37,459 bases of DNA, taken from the NCBI GenBank assembly GCA_025062235.1, contig JANXAE010000015.1, forward strand, positions 1 to 37,459, given 5' to 3'. The stretch comes from Bryobacteraceae bacterium (GTDB lineage: Bacteria > Acidobacteriota > Terriglobia > Bryobacterales > Bryobacteraceae). The notes beneath the pieces were generated by a model, which saw only the letters and a program-made list of their open reading frames with translations, did no database searches and was not told where the DNA came from. A program made the position numbers and the translations under genes. Positions 1 through 10,289 of this stretch are shown here, in pieces. Numbering within the stretch: the stretch's first letter is position 1; every line of letters begins with the position of its first letter.

Positions 1-81
1 GTCGGTACGCAATCTGCCCGGCAGGCTCGGGGCTATCAATGCCGCCAAGCGGACGCGCTGGCTGGGCCCCGTCGGCCGTGT

Positions 82-2676
82 TCAGGAGGCCCACGTGATC
101 AGATTCGGCAGGAAGGGCGAGATCAGGTCCGGGTGCGAAGGAAGGATGCGAATCGTGTACCCGTGACGCCCGCTGCGCGTGCACGGAGCGATGCCCCCTT
201 CGAAGATCCAGCTATTGCCGGAGCGTTCACCGGTAGGTTCCAGGCGAGCGGTGACCGGGTCCACGATGCGGCCGTCGGAATCGAGCTTGCCCAGGTAGAG
301 CTCGACCCTGACGTCATCGGGAAGGAGCGGGCCGAGATGGACGCGGACGCGGACTTGGGCGCGCTGGCCGACCAGAAGGTCGGCGAGGCCGCGCTCGACG
401 GCTTCGACACGCACCTCATGCCAGGCTGAGCGGACGCGGGCGAGCCAGGCGGCGAGCGCGCGAGCGCGAGCGGCCCCGTTGTCAGCCAAGGTGCGGTAGA
501 GGGCATTGCAGACCAAATAGAAGCGCTCCGTGTATTCGCGGACCATGCGGTGCGTGTTGAAGAAGTGGCAGAGGCTGGCGATCGAAGTGCGCATGCGTTC
601 GATCCAGCGGCGGGGCAGGCGGTCGCGCCCGCGCTCGTAGAAGGTGGGAACGACGTCGCGTTCGAGTACGTCGTAGAGAGCTTCCGCCTCGACCATGTCC
701 TGGTATTCGCGCTGATCGTAGGTCTCGCCGCGGCCGATGGCCCAGCCGATCCTGTGGTTGTAACGGCTCCAAGCTTCGTCCCACCAACCGTCGAGCGTGC
801 TCAGGTTGAGAGCGCCGTTGGCAGCGGCTTTCATCCCGCTGGTTCCACTGGCTTCGAGCGGGCGCAGGGGGGTATTGAGCCAGACGTCGCAGCCCTGGAC
901 GAGGTACCGGGCGACAGCCATGTCGTGGTCTTCGAGGAAGACGAGGCGGCGACGGAAGTCCGGCTGGCGCGCCAAAGCTACGATCTGGCGGATGAGCTCC
1001 TTGCCCGCGCCGTCGCGGGGGTGCGCCTTGCCGGCAAAGATGACTTGGACGGGACGCGCCGGGTCGTTGAGGATACGCTTGAGGCGCTCGACGTCGCGCA
1101 GGATCAGGGTTGCACGCTTGTAGGTGGCGAAGCGGCGCGCGAAGCCGATGGTCAGGGCTTCGGGATCGAGCGCCTCGTCGGCGGCCTCGATTTCCGCGCG
1201 CGGAGCCCCGCGGCGCTCGAGCTGCTGGCGCAGTCGGCGGCGCGCGAAAGCCACCAGCCGTTCGCGACGGCGCTCGTGCGTGCGCCAGAGCTCTTCGGCG
1301 GGGATGGTTTCGGCGCGGCGCCAGAGGGCAGGATCGGCGGGCTCTTCGCGCCAGGCGGGGCCGAGATAACGATCGTAGAGCTGGTTCATTTCATAGGAGA
1401 TCCAGGAGCGGAAGTGCACGCCGTTGGTGACGTGGCCGATCGGCACTTCCGACTCCGGCACGCCAGGCCAGATGCCGCCCCACATGCGGCGCGTGACCTC
1501 GCCGTGCAGCCGGCTGACGCCGTTGGAGAAGGCCGCCAAGCGCAAAGCGAGGATCGTCATGCAGAAGCTTTCGCTGGCGTCGTGGGGATTCCTCCGCCCC
1601 AATCCGAGGAACTCGTCCCGGGAAAGGCCAAGTTGTGGGTAGTAGCCCGAAAAGTAGCGGTCCATCAGCTCTGGGGGGAAGAAGTCATGTCCGGCCTCGA
1701 CAGGAGTGTGAGTGGTGAAGATCAAGCTCGGGGAGGCCAGTTGGCGAGCCTCTTCGAAGGAGAGGCGGTGGCGCTGCATGAGGCGGCGGACGTGCTCGAG
1801 GGCCAGGAAGGCGGAGTGTCCTTCGTTCATGTGGTAGACGGTGGGGTCGAACCCCAAAGCTTCCAGCGCCCGGTAGCCGCCCATGCCAAGGACGATTTCC
1901 TGACGGATGCGCATTTCGCTATCGCCGCCGTAGAGCTGATCGGTGATGTCGCGATCCTCGGGATTGGGGTTCGCCGGAATGTTGGTGTCGAGCAGGATCA
2001 AGGAAACCCGGCCGACGTGGGCCTGCCATAGCTGGGCGCAGACGGTTCGACCCGGGAACTCGAGCGCGACGAGCACGGGGTTGCCGTCGGGGCCGCGAAG
2101 CAGCTGGATAGGGAGGTTGTGGAAGTCGTTATCCTCGTACGCTTCCTGCTGCCATCCGGATTCGTTCAAGTATTGCTTGAAGTATCCCTGTTGGTAGAGC
2201 AACCCTACGCCCACCACCGGTACGCCCAGATCGCTGGCCGATTTCAAATGGTCGCCGGCCAACACCCCGAGACCGCCGGCGAAGATCGAAAGGCATTCGG
2301 TCAGGCCGAACTCGGCCGAGAAGTAAGCCACCGACAGGCTGTCGGCCTTCCCGTAGACGCGCCGGAACCACGAGCCTTCGCCCGCCAAGTACGTCTCCAG
2401 GTCGCGCGCCACACGCTCGACGTGAGCGAGGAAGGCCTCATCATGGGCTGCCGCTTCCAGTTGCGCCTGGCTGATGGAGCCCAGCATGAGTACGGGATTG
2501 TGTCCCGTGGTCTCCCAGAGTTCGCTGTCCAGGCGCCGGAACAGTTCGATGGCGTCATGATTCCATGCCCACCAGAGGTTGTAGGCGATTCGGCGCAGCG
2601 GCTCCAGCCGGGGCGGCAACGCCGGCGCGACGTTGAAGGCTCCAATCGGTCTCATGCGCGGTCTCTCCTCTTTCAT
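82..2676 (-). CDS. glgP: Alpha-glucan (glycogen/maltodextrin) phosphorylase with DUF3417-type N-terminus
   Basis: Translation contains RRIAYNLWWAWNHDAIELFRRLD (DUF3417-like), YFSAEFGLTECLSIFAGGLGVLAGDHLKSASDLGVP, HMNEGHSAFLALE, FARRFATYKRA and NTPLRPLEASGTSGMKAAANG (PLP-site region). Start moved from 2784 to the ATG at 2676, which overlaps the upstream stop codon (ATGA). Confidence 0.93.
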   Translation of the reverse strand: MKEERPRMRPIGAFNVAPALPPRLEPLRRIAYNLWWAWNHDAIELFRRLDSELWETTGHNPVLMLGSISQAQLEAAAHDEAFLAHVERVARDLETYLAGEGSWFRRVYGKADSLSVAYFSAEFGLTECLSIFAGGLGVLAGDHLKSASDLGVPVVGVGLLYQQGYFKQYLNESGWQQEAYEDNDFHNLPIQLLRGPDGNPVLVALEFPGRTVCAQLWQAHVGRVSLILLDTNIPANPNPEDRDITDQLYGGDSEMRIRQEIVLGMGGYRALEALGFDPTVYHMNEGHSAFLALEHVRRLMQRHRLSFEEARQLASPSLIFTTHTPVEAGHDFFPPELMDRYFSGYYPQLGLSRDEFLGLGRRNPHDASESFCMTILALRLAAFSNGVSRLHGEVTRRMWGGIWPGVPESEVPIGHVTNGVHFRSWISYEMNQLYDRYLGPAWREEPADPALWRRAETIPAEELWRTHERRRERLVAFARRRLRQQLERRGAPRAEIEAADEALDPEALTIGFARRFATYKRATLILRDVERLKRILNDPARPVQVIFAGKAHPRDGAGKELIRQIVALARQPDFRRRLVFLEDHDMAVARYLVQGCDVWLNTPLRPLEASGTSGMKAAANGALNLSTLDGWWDEAWSRYNHRIGWAIGRGETYDQREYQDMVEAEALYDVLERDVVPTFYERGRDRLPRRWIERMRTSIASLCHFFNTHRMVREYTERFYLVCNALYRTLADNGAARARALAAWLARVRSAWHEVRVEAVERGLADLLVGQRAQVRVRVHLGPLLPDDVRVELYLGKLDSDGRIVDPVTARLEPTGERSGNSWIFEGGIAPCTRSGRHGYTIRILPSHPDLISPFLPNLITWAS

Positions 2677-3197
2677 CGGCAGGGGGGCTCCCCGGGCTTC
2701 AGGGGAGGGCCGTCTTGTGCGGGCCCATTGGCGGGGTACCTTCCCAGCAGTCGCAGCAGGGCGGCGTGCGTGCGGTGCGGCCACGGAGCGGCCGGCAAGA
2801 ACATGACGGGGCAGTAGCCGGCGACCACTTGCAGGTCGGCTTGGCGGCAGAGCGCGAGGGCTTCGCTGCTAACGGCGCCGCGGCCCACGGCTGCGTAGAA
2901 CCAAACTCTGCGGACGCCTGCCGCCGCGCAATCGCGCGCAATCGCCGCGGCCTGCCGGCGGTGGGTGAGCACCAGCGCCACGTCGGGCGGCGGCTGGATG
3001 GCTGAGACCTGCGGGTAGCACGCCATCCCATCCATTTGCGCGACATGGGGATTCACCGGAACGACTTCGTAGCCCCGCCGGCGCAACTCGCCGAGCAGCC
3101 ACCGGCTGAAGTCGAGCCGTCGCCGGGATACGCCGACCAGGGCCCACCGCCTTTGCCGCAGGAATTCACGTATGTTTTCCAGCGTACCGACGGTCAT
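2673..3197 (-). CDS. CoA-binding domain protein (YccU/Rossmann-like)
   Basis: MTVGTLENIREFLRQRRWALVGVSRR..FSRWLLGELRRRGYEVVPVNPHVAQMDGMACYPQVS is typical of the CoA-binding domain 2 family. AGAGGAGG Shine-Dalgarno before the ATG at 3197; ATGA overlap with glgP. Confidence 0.85.
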   Translation of the reverse strand: MTVGTLENIREFLRQRRWALVGVSRRRLDFSRWLLGELRRRGYEVVPVNPHVAQMDGMACYPQVSAIQPPPDVALVLTHRRQAAAIARDCAAAGVRRVWFYAAVGRGAVSSEALALCRQADLQVVAGYCPVMFLPAAPWPHRTHAALLRLLGRYPANGPAQDGPPLKPGEPPCR

Positions 3198-3221
3198 GAC
3201 GCCTCCTCTGCCGACCAACCG

Positions 3222-3227
3222 ATTATA
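3222..3227 (-). promoter_or_regulatory. Predicted -10 element (TATAAT) for the CoA-binding/glgP operon
   Basis: ATTATA on the plus strand at 3222-3227 gives a perfect TATAAT on the minus strand, 24 bp upstream of the ATG; the -35 is weak. Confidence 0.5.
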
Positions 3228-3251
3228 AAGCGCGAGGCTGGAAAGGAAAGT

Positions 3252-3265
3252 AGAAACGCGTTTCT
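3252..3265. promoter_or_regulatory. Candidate operator, perfect 14-bp palindrome AGAAACGCGTTTCT between divergent genes
   Basis: Exact palindrome with a central CpG, as in LacI-family operators, located between the divergent CoA-binding/glgP operon and the TonB receptor gene. Confidence 0.5.
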
Positions 3266-3310
3266 GCCGTCGGTTAGAATGGGCGGTTGCCTGGCAACTG
3301 GTTGCGCTGG

Positions 3311-5077
3311 ATGAGTTGGTGGCTGGCCGTCGCCGCCTCGGCGCAGCAAGCTCCGTCTCTGCGCGAGCAGGTCGTGGTGACGGGGTCTTGGGAGCCCATC
3401 CCGCTGGAGGAAGCTGACCGCTCAGTGCGCTCGTTGCCCGTGCGGGCGTCGCTCCTGACGCACGGAGGCTGGGCGGATTTGCTTCGCCAGGATCCCTCGC
3501 TCGATTTGCGGGCGCGCGCTCCGGCCGGCGTGCAGACGGATCTTTCGGTCCGCGGCGGCACCTTCGGGCAGACGCTGGTGCTGCTGGACGGCATGCGCTT
3601 GAACGACCCCCAGACAGGCCATCACAGCTTGAACTTGCCGGTTACGGGGGAGGCGCTCTCTCGGGTGGAGGTGCTCCACGGATCGGGTTCGACGTTGTAT
3701 GGTGCAGACGCCGTGGGTGGTGTGGTGAACTTCGTGACCGCGAAGCCGGAGCGCTGGGAAGCGCGCGTGCGCGCCGGAGCCGGCAGCCACGGCACGCGCG
3801 AGCAGGGGGTCCTGCTCGAAGGAATTCTGGGACCCTGGAGCCAGCACCTTTCGGCCGCGCGGGAATCCAGCAGGGGCTTCATGCCGAACCGGGAGTACCG
3901 AAACCTGGCGGTGACCTCGATCACGCGCCGGGAAACCAAAAGCGGCGGCGTCAGCCTGGTGCTGGGCCACGGCGACCGGCCTTTCGGCGCTGAAGGCTTC
4001 TACGCTCCTTATCCTTCCTGGGAGCGGACGCGGGTGTGGTTCGGCGCGGTGCAGCAGCGGTGGCGTGACACCCGCCTGGCGGCGGCTTACCGCCGTCACA
4101 CGGATCTGTTCGTGCTCGACCGTGCGCGCCCGGAATTCTACGTGAACCGGCACCGGAGCCAGAGCTGGCAGGCGGCGTTGCGGCGCAGCGAGGCCACCGG
4201 GTTGAACGCGCGGTTGCACTACGGCGTGGAAGCCTTCCGCGACTCGATCGTGAGCACCAACCTGGGCGTTCACGCGCGCTCGCGGGCCGCGGCCTACGCG
4301 GCGTGGGACGTCCGTGCCTTGCGCCGCTTCTCGCTTTCGCTCGGGGCCAGGCAGGAAAGTTATCGCCCGGGGCGCGCGCCTTTCAGCCCCACCGCCAGCG
4401 GCGGCGTCTGGCTCAACTCGCGCTGGAAGTTGCGAGCAGCCGCGGCGCGCGCGTTCCGGTTGCCCAGCTTCACCGACCTGTACTATCGAGATCCCGTGAC
4501 ACGCGGCTCGCCCGAACTGCGGCCGGAGAGCGCCTGGAACTGCGAAGTGGGTGCGGATTGGCGCGGCGAGCGTGTCGCGTTCAGTGGGACGCTGTTCGAG
4601 CGGCGCGAACGGGACGGCATTGACTGGGTGCGGCTGCCCGGCGAGCAGCTCTGGAGGGCGATGAATCTCCAGCGCATTCGCATGCGCGGAGTGGAAGCCA
4701 GCCTGCTTTACGTACCGGTGCAGCGTCACCGGATCGAGCTGGGCTGGACAGGGCTCTCAGGGACGCGCCGGGGACTCGGTGAGTTCCAGTCGCGTTACGT
4801 TTTCAATTACCCGGTCCAGGTGGCGGTGGCGACCTGGGACGGCGCGGTCGGAGAGAAGTTGGTTGCTCGGATGCGAGTCCACGCCGTCGGTCGCCTCCAC
4901 CGAAAGGCGTACGCCACAGTAGATGTCGCGCTGGTGTGGCAAGGCGGGCGGTTCTGTCCCTTCCTGCGCGCATACAACCTGAACGGCGCTCGTTACGAAG
5001 AAATCCCGGGCGTGCCAATGCCGGGAAGAACACTGGCGGCCGGCATCGAGCTGCGCTGGCAAAGACGGAACCCCTAG
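3311..5077 (+). CDS. TonB-dependent receptor (BtuB/FecA-like plug and barrel)
   Basis: Signal-like MSWWLAVAASAQQ; LREQVVVTGSWEPIP TonB-box-like; plug motifs VRGGTFGQTLVLLDGMRLNDPQTGHH and VEVLHGSGSTLYGADAVGGVVNFVT. The ORF track starts at a TTG (3287); the ATG at 3311 fits the signal peptide better. Confidence 0.9.
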   Translation: MSWWLAVAASAQQAPSLREQVVVTGSWEPIPLEEADRSVRSLPVRASLLTHGGWADLLRQDPSLDLRARAPAGVQTDLSVRGGTFGQTLVLLDGMRLNDPQTGHHSLNLPVTGEALSRVEVLHGSGSTLYGADAVGGVVNFVTAKPERWEARVRAGAGSHGTREQGVLLEGILGPWSQHLSAARESSRGFMPNREYRNLAVTSITRRETKSGGVSLVLGHGDRPFGAEGFYAPYPSWERTRVWFGAVQQRWRDTRLAAAYRRHTDLFVLDRARPEFYVNRHRSQSWQAALRRSEATGLNARLHYGVEAFRDSIVSTNLGVHARSRAAAYAAWDVRALRRFSLSLGARQESYRPGRAPFSPTASGGVWLNSRWKLRAAAARAFRLPSFTDLYYRDPVTRGSPELRPESAWNCEVGADWRGERVAFSGTLFERRERDGIDWVRLPGEQLWRAMNLQRIRMRGVEASLLYVPVQRHRIELGWTGLSGTRRGLGEFQSRYVFNYPVQVAVATWDGAVGEKLVARMRVHAVGRLHRKAYATVDVALVWQGGRFCPFLRAYNLNGARYEEIPGVPMPGRTLAAGIELRWQRRNP

Positions 5078-5312
5078 AGTCCCCGCACCGGCGCCGGAGG
5101 ACTCGGCCGAGCTTTCGTTGGGCGACCGCCAAGGGCTGAACCGGCGAAAGCAAGGGGCTGCATGCGCTGGCTGCTGCGTGCGGGCTCTACGAGTGGTTCG
5201 GACGCGGCATGCGGCTCGAAAGCGCCGGTCCGTTCGGTGCCTCGCGCCAGAAGTCCGAAGGGGGCGGCGTCAACTCGGGACCGCCATAGGGTTCCGCACA
5301 CCCAAGGATCGG

Positions 5313-5334
5313 AGGCCCGCGGGAGCGGGCCTAC
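5313..5334 (-). repeat. REP-like hairpin with GTAG head (minus strand GTAGGCCCGCTCCCGCGGGCCT)
   Basis: Perfect 8-bp stem AGGCCCGC-GGGA-GCGGGCCT; flanked by GTAG when read on the minus strand and by GGAG when read on the plus strand. Confidence 0.4.
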
Positions 5335-5892
5335 GGTGGTTCGAACGGCCGGGGGGCCGGGCTTGCCGCCAAAGCCAATCCATCCGGGAAGCCGCCGATT
5401 GCGTGCGCTCTTGCTGAGGCCGGGCGCCTTAGGTTCCGGAAAGTCCGTAGCGGCGGGCAACAGTGGGACACCGTCTTCGCCCCGCAACTCGCTTGTGGCT
5501 GTCCTCGCGTTCCATAATGTCACCCTGCCAGAAAGAACGGTGGCGACGTCCCCGGCAAAACAGGACGGTCGTTGGGCGCATTGCAGGGCGGCGGCCGAGC
5601 GCGGGTCGCGAAACATCCCCGCAAGGCACGCGTCGCGAACGACGGCAACCCGGGGCTGCCGGGAGCGAACTCTTAGAAGGCATAGCAGGCCTCGCGCTCG
5701 CGTGCGCGAGAGCCCGTGAGCGCCGAGCCCTTGGTGAGCGAAGCAACCATCGGTTCGCCGGGCGGCCGAGGCGCGGGGATTCGCTCCCGGGGGAAGCTGG
5801 CCTCTCAACCCGGCGCCCTTGCGGAACCTTCCCCTCCGTCCGGCACGGACGACCGGCCGCGTTCCGCGGGCCTTGGTTTGTAGGGTTATCGG

Positions 5893-7191
<1,299 letters not shown>

Positions 7192-7274
7192 AATACCTCC
7201 TTTCCGATACCTGGATCAGTGTACAACTGTTGGGGTTCGGCTCGCGCGACGGAGTGTCGGCTTCGCGCCAGGGC

Positions 7275-8582
7275 TCAGGCGGCTTTGCGCAGCCGTGGCG
7301 ATGTCTTGGGCGCCAAGTCACGGAACTCGACGCTGCGGTCCGCCCGCTTGTGCAGCTCAAAGGCGTCGTAAAGGGCGCCGGAGGCAGTGCGGGCCTCGAA
7401 GCGCAAGCGGTCATTCTCGATGCGGATGACTTGGAACAGCTGGGTCTGCTCCGCGGCTCGCTCGAAGGCCTGCGGCCGATCCATCTCGTACATCTTCGCG
7501 CCGCTGACCGAGCTCACGTAGACCGCGCCGGCATGACCCGATGAGGCGGAGCCGAAACGTCGTGGACCGGTCCTTGCGTAGGTATGGTCGTGGCCCTGTA
7601 AGACGAGGTCCACGCCGTGCTTGTCGAAAACCGGTTGCCAGAGCTCGCGCAGCTCCCTGTTGTCGCGGCCGCGCGCGCTCGAATAGATGGGATGGTGGAA
7701 GACCACGACGGTCCAAGCGGCGGGATTGCGTGCCAGCAGGGCATCCAGCCACTCGGCCTGCTCCTTGCGTTTCTCGACCGAATTGAGCACGACCAGCCGC
7801 AACCCCTGGATATCGAGCCAGTAGCAGGTCTCTTCCAGACCGGCTGGGCCGTTGGCGGGAAATGCAAACTGCGGCCGCCAGTTCGGCGTAAGCCGCCGCT
7901 CCCGGGAGCTATACTCGTGATTGCCCGGCGCGGCGAGTACGGGAATCATGCGATGGATGAAGCCGGCTGCGGCGTGGAATTCGCCCCATTGCTCGTCCCG
8001 GTCGTTGTCGTTGATCAGGTCGCCCGCATAGACGATGAACTTGGCTTCCGGGGCGGTCGCGAAGGCTTGCCGGATGACGCGTGCCCAGAGCGAATGGATC
8101 TCGGACTGGACATCTCCCAAGTACAGGAAGGTGAGCGGATCGCCTCTGCCACCCGCGGTTCGGAATTGGTTCCACTCGCTCCAGCGTTTCCCGTCGCCGA
8201 CCCGATAGAGATAGGCGCGCCCGGGCTGGAGGTTGCGGAAAGTCACGCTGTGGCTGTGCGCTGCGCCGGCGTTGGTCTGGTAGCGCTCGGTCGAGGCTTC
8301 GACGCGGCGGGCCTGCTTGGCGACGTCGGGGCTGTCCAGGGCTTCGGCGATTTCGGCGAACCCTCGGCTGACGCTGGCATCGGTCCGCCAGGTGACGGAC
8401 ATGGTCGTCGCCGGGTCTTCCGACCAGGTGAGAATCACGCGGTCGGGAAACGGCCCAGGCGGATAAGCGACTTCGGGCGCCTCTTGGAAGCTGAAGGTGA
8501 CGCCGGCGACAGTCAGGAGCACGGCTATGGCCAGAAGCGGCGACCCGGCCATCGAGAGCGACGCTCGGATTTGTCGTGCCAC
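7275..8582 (-). CDS. Purple acid phosphatase-like metallophosphoesterase with N-terminal fibronectin-III-like domain
   Basis: PDRVILTWSEDPATTMSVTWRTD (PAP N-terminal domain), YLGDVQS, YAGDLINDND, APGNHEY, VVVFHHPIYS, LQGHDHTYART. Start probably the GTG at 8582, preceded by GGAGGG; the ORF track extends to 8675. Confidence 0.88.
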   Translation of the reverse strand: MARQIRASLSMAGSPLLAIAVLLTVAGVTFSFQEAPEVAYPPGPFPDRVILTWSEDPATTMSVTWRTDASVSRGFAEIAEALDSPDVAKQARRVEASTERYQTNAGAAHSHSVTFRNLQPGRAYLYRVGDGKRWSEWNQFRTAGGRGDPLTFLYLGDVQSEIHSLWARVIRQAFATAPEAKFIVYAGDLINDNDRDEQWGEFHAAAGFIHRMIPVLAAPGNHEYSSRERRLTPNWRPQFAFPANGPAGLEETCYWLDIQGLRLVVLNSVEKRKEQAEWLDALLARNPAAWTVVVFHHPIYSSARGRDNRELRELWQPVFDKHGVDLVLQGHDHTYARTGPRRFGSASSGHAGAVYVSSVSGAKMYEMDRPQAFERAAEQTQLFQVIRIENDRLRFEARTASGALYDAFELHKRADRSVEFRDLAPKTSPRLRKAA

Positions 8583-8800
8583 AGGTATGCACCCTCCACG
8601 CGGAACAGGGCTGGGGAGCCAGCCCATGGAGCGGGTCATGGCTCGCTCGAACCCACCAATATAAAGGATGCTCATCCGCCCGCGCCCGGAGCACGTCCCA
8701 AACCGTCAAAATGTGCTCGCCTGTCCGGGCCCGGCGCATTACAATACACCTGAGGCAAGCGGACCCGCGGGCGAACCCCGGGCCGCAAGGAGGGCCGGTC

Positions 8801-10228
8801 ATGCCCGCTGCCGTGTCCCACTATTCGCCCTACGCAGGCTCTTGGTATCCCGATGATCCCTCCGAGCTGCGCGAGCTGCTCGAAAGGGTTTTCACCGAAT
8901 CCCGGGAGCGTACGGGCCCCTATCTCACCCCTCGGGCTTTGGCTTTCGTGGTTCCGCACGCCGGCATCGTGTACTCCGGGGTAGTGGCGGCCGCAGTGTA
9001 CCGGCACATCGAGCAGGCAGCCCCGCGGCGCATCGTGTTGCTCGGCTTTTGCCACCGGGGGGCGCCGCCGGGGCTCTGGATCCCGCGCATTGATGCCTAC
9101 CGGACGCCACTGGGCGAGGTCGTGCTGGATCAGGCGCTGGCGGCGGAACTGGCGGCGCGGCCGGAGTTCGGTTTCTTGCCGGAGTCCAGCGTCTGCGATC
9201 ACTCCATCGAGATCCAGTTGCCGTTCCTGTGCCGCGTGGCGCCGTCAACGCTCCTCATTCCCCTCTACGTCAGTCACCTCGATCCTGCGGTGCGTGACGA
9301 GGCTGCGAAGGCGCTGGCGGAGCTGGCGCGCGATGGCGCGGTACTGTTGGCCAGCTCCGATTTCACGCACTACGGCAAGTCGTTTCACTACGAACCATTC
9401 CCGGCCGACGCGTGGGTGTCGGACCGTTTGCGCGACCTCGACGAGAGCCTCATGGAGGCGACAGGCAGCCTGCGACCGGACTTGTTCCTCGAAACGCTGC
9501 GCTCGACGCGCGCCACGCTGTGCGGCTACGAACCGATAAGCCTGCTGTTGGCCACACTCCGGCATTTGGAAGACCGTGAGGAGATCTTCCAGGAGACGCT
9601 GGACTACCAGACTTCCGGCGAGCTCACCGGCGACTACCGTCATTCGGTGAGCTACGCCGGGCTCGGCTATTTTCCTTATTCCGCTTTCCATCTCGGCCAC
9701 GAGGACCAGGCGGCTCTGCTCGAAAGCGCGCGGCGCACGCTCGAGCACTACCAGCGCACCGGCGAGCGGCGACCCATCCTTCCTCAAGGGGGCACGCCGG
9801 CGCTGGAGCGCCGCGCGGCGGCTTTCGTAACCTTGCACAAGCAGGGGCAGCTCCGTGGCTGCGTGGGCAGGCGCACCGCATTGGAACCGCTGGCGAGGAC
9901 GGTGCCGGAGATGACGTTGGCAGCAGCGCTGGACGATACCCGTTTTCCGCCCGTCGGGCGGGAGGAGACCGGGCTGGACATCGAGATCTCCGTGCTTTCG
10001 CCTTTCAAGCGGATAGCCGACCGCAGCGGATTCCGCGTCAACGAGCACGGAGCGGTGCTGCACTCGGGCGTCCACCATGGCTTGCTGTTGCCGCAGGTGG
10101 CGACGGAGCGCAACTGGACGGCGGATCAGTTCTTCGAAGCCCTGGCGCGGAAAGCCGGCGCCGGCAGCCAGGTTTACCGGGATCCCAACACCCGCCTTTA
10201 CGTCTTCCGCGCTCAGATCATCCACTGA
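8801..10228 (+). CDS. AmmeMemoRadiSam system fusion: Memo (protein B) N-terminal domain plus AMMECR1 (protein A) C-terminal domain
   Basis: Memo motifs: YAGSWYPDD, VVPHAGIVYSGVVAAAVY, SVCDHSIEIQLPFL, SSDFTHYG. C-terminal AMMECR1: AAFVTLHKQGQLRGCVGRR, DTRFPPVGREETGLDIEISVLSPFKRI, GLLLPQVATERNWTADQFFEALARKAG. AAGGAGGG before the ATG at 8801. Confidence 0.93.
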   Translation: MPAAVSHYSPYAGSWYPDDPSELRELLERVFTESRERTGPYLTPRALAFVVPHAGIVYSGVVAAAVYRHIEQAAPRRIVLLGFCHRGAPPGLWIPRIDAYRTPLGEVVLDQALAAELAARPEFGFLPESSVCDHSIEIQLPFLCRVAPSTLLIPLYVSHLDPAVRDEAAKALAELARDGAVLLASSDFTHYGKSFHYEPFPADAWVSDRLRDLDESLMEATGSLRPDLFLETLRSTRATLCGYEPISLLLATLRHLEDREEIFQETLDYQTSGELTGDYRHSVSYAGLGYFPYSAFHLGHEDQAALLESARRTLEHYQRTGERRPILPQGGTPALERRAAAFVTLHKQGQLRGCVGRRTALEPLARTVPEMTLAAALDDTRFPPVGREETGLDIEISVLSPFKRIADRSGFRVNEHGAVLHSGVHHGLLLPQVATERNWTADQFFEALARKAGAGSQVYRDPNTRLYVFRAQIIH

Positions 10229-10289
10229 AGGGCGACTGGGCGTGGTCCGGCGGTTGACGCGGCCGGAAGCACTCGCCTGCGCTCGGGAG

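Noticed and set aside
550-2031. Plus-strand 493-aa ORF antisense to glgP
   Set aside because: High-GC shadow ORF; the minus-strand frame has unambiguous phosphorylase motifs.
5338-5346. GGTTCGAAC, tRNA T-loop-like
   Set aside because: Flanks do not form a 5-bp T stem and no D/anticodon arms or CCA-proximal acceptor stem could be found.
5074-5808. Minus-strand 244-aa ORF in the gap after the first TonB receptor
   Set aside because: Low-complexity Arg/Pro/Ala-rich, no recognisable motif or good start; treated as non-coding.
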